From: an uncultured Methylobacillus sp.
GTDB taxonomy: Bacteria > Pseudomonadota > Gammaproteobacteria > Burkholderiales > Methylophilaceae
Assembly (NCBI GenBank): GCA_946478965.1
Contig: CAMLDQ010000013.1
Location: 1-38,562 of the forward strand
Length of the DNA stretch: 38,562 nucleotides
Direction of reading: 5' to 3'
Part shown: positions 34,981-38,562 of the stretch, in pieces
How positions within the stretch are numbered: the first letter of the stretch is position 1
Layout of the letters: every line of letters starts with the position of its first letter
The notes under the pieces: generated by a model
Seen by the model: only the letters and a program-made list of their open reading frames with translations
Told to the model about the DNA's origin: nothing
Database searches by the model: none
Made by a program: the position numbers and the translations under genes

Positions 34981-35742
34981 ATGAACAGCACATCAGAAAA
35001 TAACACCAGCAAGGTACCAGAGGTCACTTTAGTTTTCTGGTTGATCAAGATTGCCGCAACCACATTGGGTGAAACCGGCGGCGATGCCGTATCGATGTCG
35101 ATGCATCTCGGTTACCTACTCGGCACAGCTATTTTTTCTGCCATTTTCCTTGTCGCCGTCTATGCGCAGATCAAGGCAAAAGGCTTTCACCCGTTTCTAT
35201 ACTGGGTGACCATCATTGCCACAACGACCGTCGGCACCACGCTGGCCGATTTCGCAGATCGCTCTCTTGGAATAGGCTATCTCGGAGGTTCGACACTACT
35301 GCTAAGCTTGCTTCTCGCATCACTGTTCGTCTGGTATCGCTCGCTTGGCTCCATTGCCGTCCAGACTGTCATCACGCCGAAAGCCGAGATGTTCTACTGG
35401 CTCACCATTATGTTTTCCCAAACACTGGGAACGGCCTTGGGCGACTGGACAGCCGATACGGCAGGCCTTGGCTACGATGGCGCAGCAGCGCTCTTTATTG
35501 CCTTGCTGGGAATCGTGGTCGCTGCCTACTACTGGACCTCCATTTCGCGCACGGCCCTGTTCTGGTTCGCGTTTATCCTGACCAGGCCTCTCGGGGCCGT
35601 TGTCGGCGACTTTCTAGACAAGCCGCTCAGCGACGGCGGACTGGAGTTGAGCCGCTATGCGGCATCGGCTGTATTGCTGCTGTTTATCGCCACAAGCATC
35701 ATGATTTTCCCCCAACGCGCCAGCAAACAAAACTCGCATTGA
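34981..35742 (+). CDS. COG4705 membrane protein with four internal repeats
   Basis: A 253-residue integral membrane protein. Four copies of a two-helix unit each begin with an aromatic pair and carry a Thr/Gly/Asp motif: FWLIKIAATTLGETGGDAVS (19-38), YWVTIIATTTVGTTLADFAD (74-93), YWLTIMFSQTLGTALGDWTA (139-158) and FWFAFILTRPLGAVVGDFLD (194-213). The pattern [FY]W-x5-x(2)-T-x-G-x4-D places an acidic residue in each repeat, suggesting a pore or cation site. It resembles the uncharacterised COG4705 family of membrane-anchored proteins. A PmrA-box-like site and a palindrome lie upstream. Function is unknown; no ribosome-binding site stands out before the ATG. Confidence 0.8.
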   Translation: MNSTSENNTSKVPEVTLVFWLIKIAATTLGETGGDAVSMSMHLGYLLGTAIFSAIFLVAVYAQIKAKGFHPFLYWVTIIATTTVGTTLADFADRSLGIGYLGGSTLLLSLLLASLFVWYRSLGSIAVQTVITPKAEMFYWLTIMFSQTLGTALGDWTADTAGLGYDGAAALFIALLGIVVAAYYWTSISRTALFWFAFILTRPLGAVVGDFLDKPLSDGGLELSRYAASAVLLLFIATSIMIFPQRASKQNSH

Positions 35743-35750
35743 TTGATAAG

Positions 35751-35814
35751 CCAGCCTCCGGCAGCCACATGCGGACGGTGAGACTTGATTAAAGATCCAT
35801 ATGCTGTAGGCTGG
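35751..35814. repeat. Long imperfect inverted repeat before the 65-residue gene
   Basis: CCAGCCT (35751-35757) pairs with AGGCTGG (35808-35814). Inner CAGC and GCTG segments can extend the stem. It lies between the COG4705 gene and the small DxDxDG gene. Its role is unknown: an attenuator, a terminator without T tract, or chance. Confidence 0.35.
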
Positions 35815-35876
35815 TAACCGTTGATTTTTGTTCTTCGCAGCATGGTCAACGCATCAGCCCTTTCAGGAGAAAAGTT

Positions 35877-36074
35877 ATGGCTTCAGCAATTAGTGGTGTT
35901 TCTGCATCACTGCAGCAGCAGTATGCTTCCGCGATAAATACCGCGCAGACGCAAGGTGCCAAAGTGGACCGGGATGGAGACCATGATGGCAGCAAGCCCG
36001 GTGAGGTTGAAACAAAAGCAGCCCCCAAGCCCACTTCCGAGACACTGGGCAATTTCATCAATACAACTGCCTGA
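35877..36074 (+). CDS. 65-residue protein with DxDxDG calcium-loop-like motif
   Basis: A small polar protein with an N-terminal helix-like Ala/Ser/Gln segment (SASLQQQYASAINTAQTQ). It continues KVDRDGDHDGSKPGEVE (29-45), which resembles the DxDxDG start of an EF-hand or dockerin-type calcium loop, and ends with a Lys/Pro tail. It has no signal peptide or membrane segment. The ATG follows TCAGGAGAAAAGTT, a good ribosome-binding site, and a clear terminator follows the stop. Both support a real gene. No family is recognised, and calcium binding is only a suggestion. Confidence 0.65.
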   Translation: MASAISGVSASLQQQYASAINTAQTQGAKVDRDGDHDGSKPGEVETKAAPKPTSETLGNFINTTA

Positions 36075-36086
36075 TTTCTCGCCCAA

Positions 36087-36125
36087 ACAAAAAACCCGCG
36101 AATCACTAGGATTTACGCGGGTTTT
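36087..36125. terminator. Rho-independent terminator, likely bidirectional
   Basis: CCCGCGAATC (36095-36104) pairs with GATT..CGCGGG (36110-36121, TA bulge) around loop ACTAG. TTTT follows on the plus strand, and an A-rich run (36087-36094) precedes it, which becomes a T tract on the minus strand. It can end both the 65-residue gene and ssrA. Confidence 0.8.
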
Positions 36126-36158
36126 CTGCACTTCTTTGGACTAGATAAAACAGGGTAT

Positions 36159-36521
36159 TGGTGGAGGTGGGGGGAATTGAACCCCCGTCCGCAAGCCCTC
36201 TACAGGCAGTTCTACATACTTAGTCTGGTTGTTTGATTTGACCTTGCAACCGCCAACCGACAGGCTGAGACAAGGCGAGTTACCTTGGATTTAATGCTGT
36301 ATCAAGTAACCCGACACAACACGATCCTCTCTTAATGACGCTGCTGCAGGTTGCCCTGCCCGACCGAGAGGCCCTTCGGTGCAGCGTCCAGCCGGGATTA
36401 AGCGGCTAGAGCGTAAGTTTCGTCGTTTGCGACTATACTTTTTCCAGAGGATTTACGAGGTATCTGGTCCTCGGTATGCCCTACACTGCTTTGTAACCCA
36501 CGTCGAAACCAGGTCACCCCC
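36159..36521 (-). ncRNA. ssrA: Transfer-messenger RNA (tmRNA)
   Basis: A 363-base one-piece tmRNA. On the minus strand it starts GGGGGTGACCTGGTTTCGAC and ends with the T-arm GGGGGTTCAATTCCCCCCAC and an encoded CCA (36159-36161). The seven-base acceptor stem GGGGGUG/CACCUCC pairs with one G-U. The tag frame starts at a resume GCA and encodes ANDETYALAA followed by TAA, so the full tag is AANDETYALAA. It rescues stalled ribosomes together with SmpB, whose gene lies just upstream on the same strand. Confidence 0.97.
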
Positions 36522-36573
36522 GGTTCGCTGATAATGACCGGCAAACGGCCATTTAAGTTCCAGCAGAATCTGA

Positions 36574-36602
36574 ATTATACGCGCTATTTGTTTGCAGCCC
36601 GT
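36574..36602 (-). promoter_or_regulatory. Putative ssrA promoter
   Basis: On the minus strand a perfect TATAAT (36579 to 36574) lies just after the smpB stop, 53 bases upstream of the mature tmRNA 5' end. This leaves a leader to be removed by RNase P. The -35 region is poor (ACGGGC-like at 17 bases). Confidence 0.45.
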
Positions 36603-37033
36603 ATAATTCGGCCGCGCTCACGCTCCCAATCGCGCTCCTTCTCCGCTTCACGCTTGTCGTATTGCTTTTTGCCCTTGGCGAGACCGATCTCAATTTTGAT
36701 GCGGCCGCGCGCATAGTGCATATCGAGGGGCACCAGCGTGTAACCCGCACGCTCCACCTTGCCGATCAGCTTGGCAATCTGCTCGTTGTGCAACAGCAGC
36801 TTGCGGGTACGGGTGGAGTCCGGGCGCACATGCGTGGAGGCGGTGCCCATCGGCGTAACATGGCAACCGATCAGGTAAATCTCGCCGCGCTGGATGATGA
36901 CGTAGGATTCCTTGAGATTGACCCGACCGTCACGGATGGCCTTGACTTCCCAGCCTTCGAGCACAATACCGGCTTCATACTTTTCCTCTATGAAGTAGTC
37001 GTGATAGGCTTTTTTGTTCTGGGCGATGCTCAT
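36584..37033 (-). CDS. smpB: SsrA-binding protein SmpB
   Basis: A 149-residue OB-fold protein that binds the tRNA-like part of tmRNA and brings it to stalled ribosomes. Diagnostic parts are [20 protein letters not shown] and [19 protein letters not shown] near the N-terminus. The middle has [28 protein letters not shown] and [19 protein letters not shown]. The basic tail [17 protein letters not shown] is the part that sits in the mRNA channel. Length is normal. It is transcribed toward ssrA and divergently from ratA across 53 bases, a gene order common in proteobacteria. Confidence 0.96.
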   Translation of the reverse strand: MSIAQNKKAYHDYFIEEKYEAGIVLEGWEVKAIRDGRVNLKESYVIIQRGEIYLIGCHVTPMGTASTHVRPDSTRTRKLLLHNEQIAKLIGKVERAGYTLVPLDMHYARGRIKIEIGLAKGKKQYDKREAEKERDWERERGRIIRAANK

Positions 37034-37061
37034 GTCTTAAGGATTGGCTTAGAATTTGCCT

Positions 37062-37067
37062 ATTTTA
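37062..37067 (-). promoter_or_regulatory. Putative -10 element for smpB
   Basis: On the minus strand this reads TAAAAT, about 28 bases before the smpB ATG, in the 53-base divergent gap with ratA. The -35 would fall at or just outside the ratA start, and no good match is seen. Tentative. Confidence 0.3.
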
Positions 37068-37086
37068 ACTCAAGCCCCCGTCCCGA

Positions 37087-37518
37087 ATGGCGCAAGTCGA
37101 AAAATCAGTTCTCGTCCCCCACTCTGCCGAGCAAATGTTCCGCCTGGTCGATGCGCCGGAAAACTACCCGGAATTCCTGCCCTGGTGCGGCGGAGCCGAT
37201 GTACAAAAAAGGGATGAGCAATGCACGTTGGCAACCCTGCATATCGATTACCACGGCCTGAAACAGAATTTCACCACCGAAAATGCCAAGACCTTCCCTA
37301 CCCTGATGGACATCAAACTGGTCGATGGTCCGTTTCGCCACCTGGAAGGCGTCTGGCGCTTCATTCCCCTAGCCGAGGATGCGTGCAAAATCGAATTCAA
37401 GTTACACTATGAGTTCTCCAGCCACCTGCTGGAAAAGCTGATCGCTCCCGTTTTCAGCCACATCGCCAACACTTTTGTGGATGCGTTCGTCGAGCGCGCC
37501 GAGAAAATTTACGAATGA
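37087..37518 (+). CDS. ratA: RatA/COQ10-family START-domain protein
   Basis: A 143-residue single-domain protein of the polyketide cyclase/START superfamily. It has VEKSVLVPHSAEQMFRLVDA, then PENYPEFLPWCGGADV, FKLHYEFSSHLLEKLIAPVF and a C-terminal FVERAEKIY. Homologues are described as ubiquinone-binding (Coq10) in mitochondria. In E. coli, RatA has been reported to block 70S ribosome assembly. Which role applies cannot be read from the sequence; lipid or quinone binding is the family theme. It overlaps rnfH by four bases (ATGA, 37515-37518), the usual pairing. Confidence 0.93.
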   Translation: MAQVEKSVLVPHSAEQMFRLVDAPENYPEFLPWCGGADVQKRDEQCTLATLHIDYHGLKQNFTTENAKTFPTLMDIKLVDGPFRHLEGVWRFIPLAEDACKIEFKLHYEFSSHLLEKLIAPVFSHIANTFVDAFVERAEKIYE

Positions 37519-37838
37519 GCAACGAAATTCTTGTCGAAGTCGCCTATGCCCTGCCGACGCAGCAATTGATCGTCGAGTTGATGGTGCCGGAAGGCACGAC
37601 TGCGGAGCAAGCCGTTCAACAAAGCGGCATCATGCAAAAATTTCCGGAAATCGACCTGACGCAGAACAAGCTCGGGATCTTCGGCAAACTGGTGAAGGCG
37701 GACACGGCACTGCGCGAACGTGATCGCGTCGAGATCTACCGCGCCCTGATCGCCGATCCGAAAGAAGTGCGGCGGCAACGCGCGGCTGAAGGCAAAATCA
37801 TGAAAAAGGGAGGCGGCGACCTCCCGGCTGGGGAATAA
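37515..37838 (+). CDS. rnfH: RnfH-family ubiquitin-like protein (RatB)
   Basis: A 107-residue beta-grasp protein of the RnfH family. It has ILVEVAYALPTQQLIVELMV, GTTAEQAVQQSGI, KLGIFGKLVKADTALRERDR, and the characteristic VEIYRALIADPKEVRRQRA near the C-terminus. The role is unknown; the name comes from proximity to rnf genes elsewhere and RatB from pairing with ratA. The gene ends seven bases before the stop of the convergent DUF4124 gene. Confidence 0.93.
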   Translation: MSNEILVEVAYALPTQQLIVELMVPEGTTAEQAVQQSGIMQKFPEIDLTQNKLGIFGKLVKADTALRERDRVEIYRALIADPKEVRRQRAAEGKIMKKGGGDLPAGE

Positions 37839-37845
37839 GCTCAGG

Positions 37846-38400
37846 CTACTCGCAGTTCGCTTCCACGTCCTCCTGCGCCTGCTTCAGCCCGTTGGCGATT
37901 TCCTCATCGCCATAATACTCACGCTCGCCCTGTTCATTGATGCGGTAAATCCTTCCCCCCTGCTTGAACTGGGCAACTTTTGCCTTGGCGCTACGGCAAG
38001 CGGCCTCCTTGGCTTTTTTCTCGGCCGCAGCTTTCTCTTCCTGCTGTTTCTTTGCTTCCGCTTCCTGCGCAGCCTTCTGTGCCGCAGCTTTTTTCTGTGC
38101 CGCGTCCTTGTCGGAAGGCTTGGCATCTGCCGGCTTGCTAGCAGCATCTCCTGGCTTGGCGGGCGCGGCGGCGGCATCAGACTTGGCTTCGCCCGGCTGA
38201 TTGTTTTCGGTATCGACCGGTGCAGCCGGAACACCCGGCGGCTTCTTGCCGGAAAGCGTGGTGTACGGAATATTGCTCAAAGGGGGCGAATCGGAATACT
38301 GCATTTCGCCTTTTGAGTTTTTCCACTTGTAGATTTCAGCCAGTGCACTGCCGGATGCGATCAACATGATGCCGGCGAGGGCAAAAACAAGTTTTTTCAT
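37846..38400 (-). CDS. Secreted DUF4124-domain protein with Ala/Lys-rich coiled segment
   Basis: A 184-residue protein with a Sec signal peptide (MKKLVFALAGIMLIASGSAL, cut probably after ALA). It is followed by a DUF4124 domain (EIYKWKNSKGEMQYSDSPPL). An Ala/Pro/Lys-rich region (about 65-145) contains a predicted charged helix of repeated AQKAA and AEAKKQQEEKAA type. The C-terminal part has two Cys (in EAACRSAK and near the end, EANCE) and IYRINEQGEREYYGDEE. This repeats a DUF4124-like strand pattern. Function is unknown, probably periplasmic. The start at 38400 is fixed by the signal peptide; a longer frame upstream lacks support. It is divergent from guaB. Confidence 0.85.
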   Translation of the reverse strand: MKKLVFALAGIMLIASGSALAEIYKWKNSKGEMQYSDSPPLSNIPYTTLSGKKPPGVPAAPVDTENNQPGEAKSDAAAAPAKPGDAASKPADAKPSDKDAAQKKAAAQKAAQEAEAKKQQEEKAAAEKKAKEAACRSAKAKVAQFKQGGRIYRINEQGEREYYGDEEIANGLKQAQEDVEANCE

Positions 38401-38476
38401 ATGGGATATCCTAAACTCCGGGGAATATGTAAAAACATTAAACCTTCCTGCTGGTAATGACAACTTGCCGAGCAGA

Positions 38477-38505
38477 TTTACCCGGCATCGCCCAACCTGT
38501 ATAAT
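38477..38505 (+). promoter_or_regulatory. guaB promoter
   Basis: TTTACC (38477-38482), a 17-base spacer and a perfect TATAAT (38500-38505), 25 bases before the guaB ATG. A fair ribosome-binding site (AAGGGA, 38519-38524) lies between. Confidence 0.55.
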
Positions 38506-38530
38506 CTCTTTTTGCCACAAGGGATAGTAT

Positions 38531-38562
38531 ATGCGTCTGCTTCAAAAAGCGCTTACTTTCGA
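38531..38562 (+). CDS. guaB: IMP dehydrogenase, first codons only
   Basis: The frame opens MRLLQKALTF at 38531 and runs off the window edge. This N-terminus is that of proteobacterial inosine-5'-monophosphate dehydrogenase, the first step from IMP toward GMP. AAGGGATAGTAT precedes the ATG, and a sigma70-type promoter lies upstream. Only ten complete residues are visible, so the call rests on that short match and on its fit with the housekeeping neighbourhood. Confidence 0.65.
   Translation, partial: MRLLQKALTF

Noticed and set aside
1..38562. Mobile elements, prophage, CRISPR arrays or tRNA genes
   Set aside because: No transposase, integrase, regular spaced repeats or tRNA-like cloverleaf was seen. 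The only tRNA-like element belongs to ssrA.

Overview
The window is GC-rich, gene-dense chromosomal DNA with proteobacterial operon structure. Several things point to a betaproteobacterium, possibly a Nitrosomonadales/Gallionellaceae-type lineage: the order surE-pcm-nlpD; smpB and ssrA on one strand facing ratA-rnfH, with guaB starting at the right edge; and a tmRNA tag ending ANDETYALAA. The class is a fairly safe inference, the family is a guess. I saw no insertion sequence, phage gene, CRISPR array, tRNA or rRNA.

Layout. (1) 1-556: the end of a DUF2470 (HugZ-type) gene and a DUF2069 membrane protein. (2) 557-869: an untranslated stretch with several hairpins. (3) 870-18022: one long plus-strand chemosensory and signalling operon of twelve genes: cheW, TPR-cheR, a second cheW with an N-terminal extension, three chemoreceptors, a CheA-REC hybrid kinase, cheB, a REC-GAF-HK-REC-REC hybrid kinase, a stand-alone receiver, a GAF-PAS-GGDEF-EAL-REC protein and a last receiver. 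The cheW-cheR(TPR)-cheW ... cheA-REC-cheB core matches the Pseudomonas Wsp (wspB-C-D ... E-F) arrangement, but the wspR output is replaced by a larger set of c-di-GMP and phosphorelay proteins. (4) 18084-20827: surE-pcm-nlpD and a small membrane protein. surE appears to have a leaderless mRNA.

(5) 20841-21206: a thioredoxin-like gene. (6) 21269-29356: nine minus-strand genes in tight succession (DODA-type dioxygenase, flavodoxin-fold quinone reductase, YceI, Old Yellow Enzyme, XdhC, [2Fe-2S] subunit, Tat-exported Mo hydroxylase subunit, MocA-like nucleotidyltransferase, nitroreductase). They face a divergent LysR gene across a short region holding a perfect 9-bp inverted repeat. This reads as one LysR-controlled redox operon. 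(7) 29434-34500: lysR, a PsiE-family protein, the NAD(P)HX repair enzyme, a MoxR ATPase and lplT. (8) 34553-36074: a 52-residue orphan, a COG4705 four-repeat membrane protein behind a PmrA-box-like site, and a 65-residue DxDxDG protein. (9) 36159-38562: ssrA, smpB, ratA, rnfH, a DUF4124 protein and the first codons of guaB.

How the parts work together. In the first half, receptors would feed CheA-REC through two CheWs, CheR and CheB would set adaptation, and phosphoryl or c-di-GMP output would run through the downstream receivers and the GGDEF-EAL protein. In the second half, the minus-strand operon combines a molybdenum hydroxylase with its maturation factors (XdhC, MocA) and with flavin and quinone reductases. 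This suggests oxidation or detoxification of aromatic, quinone or aldehyde compounds under a LysR sensor. Gene identities rest on reading the translated sequences; no database search was run.
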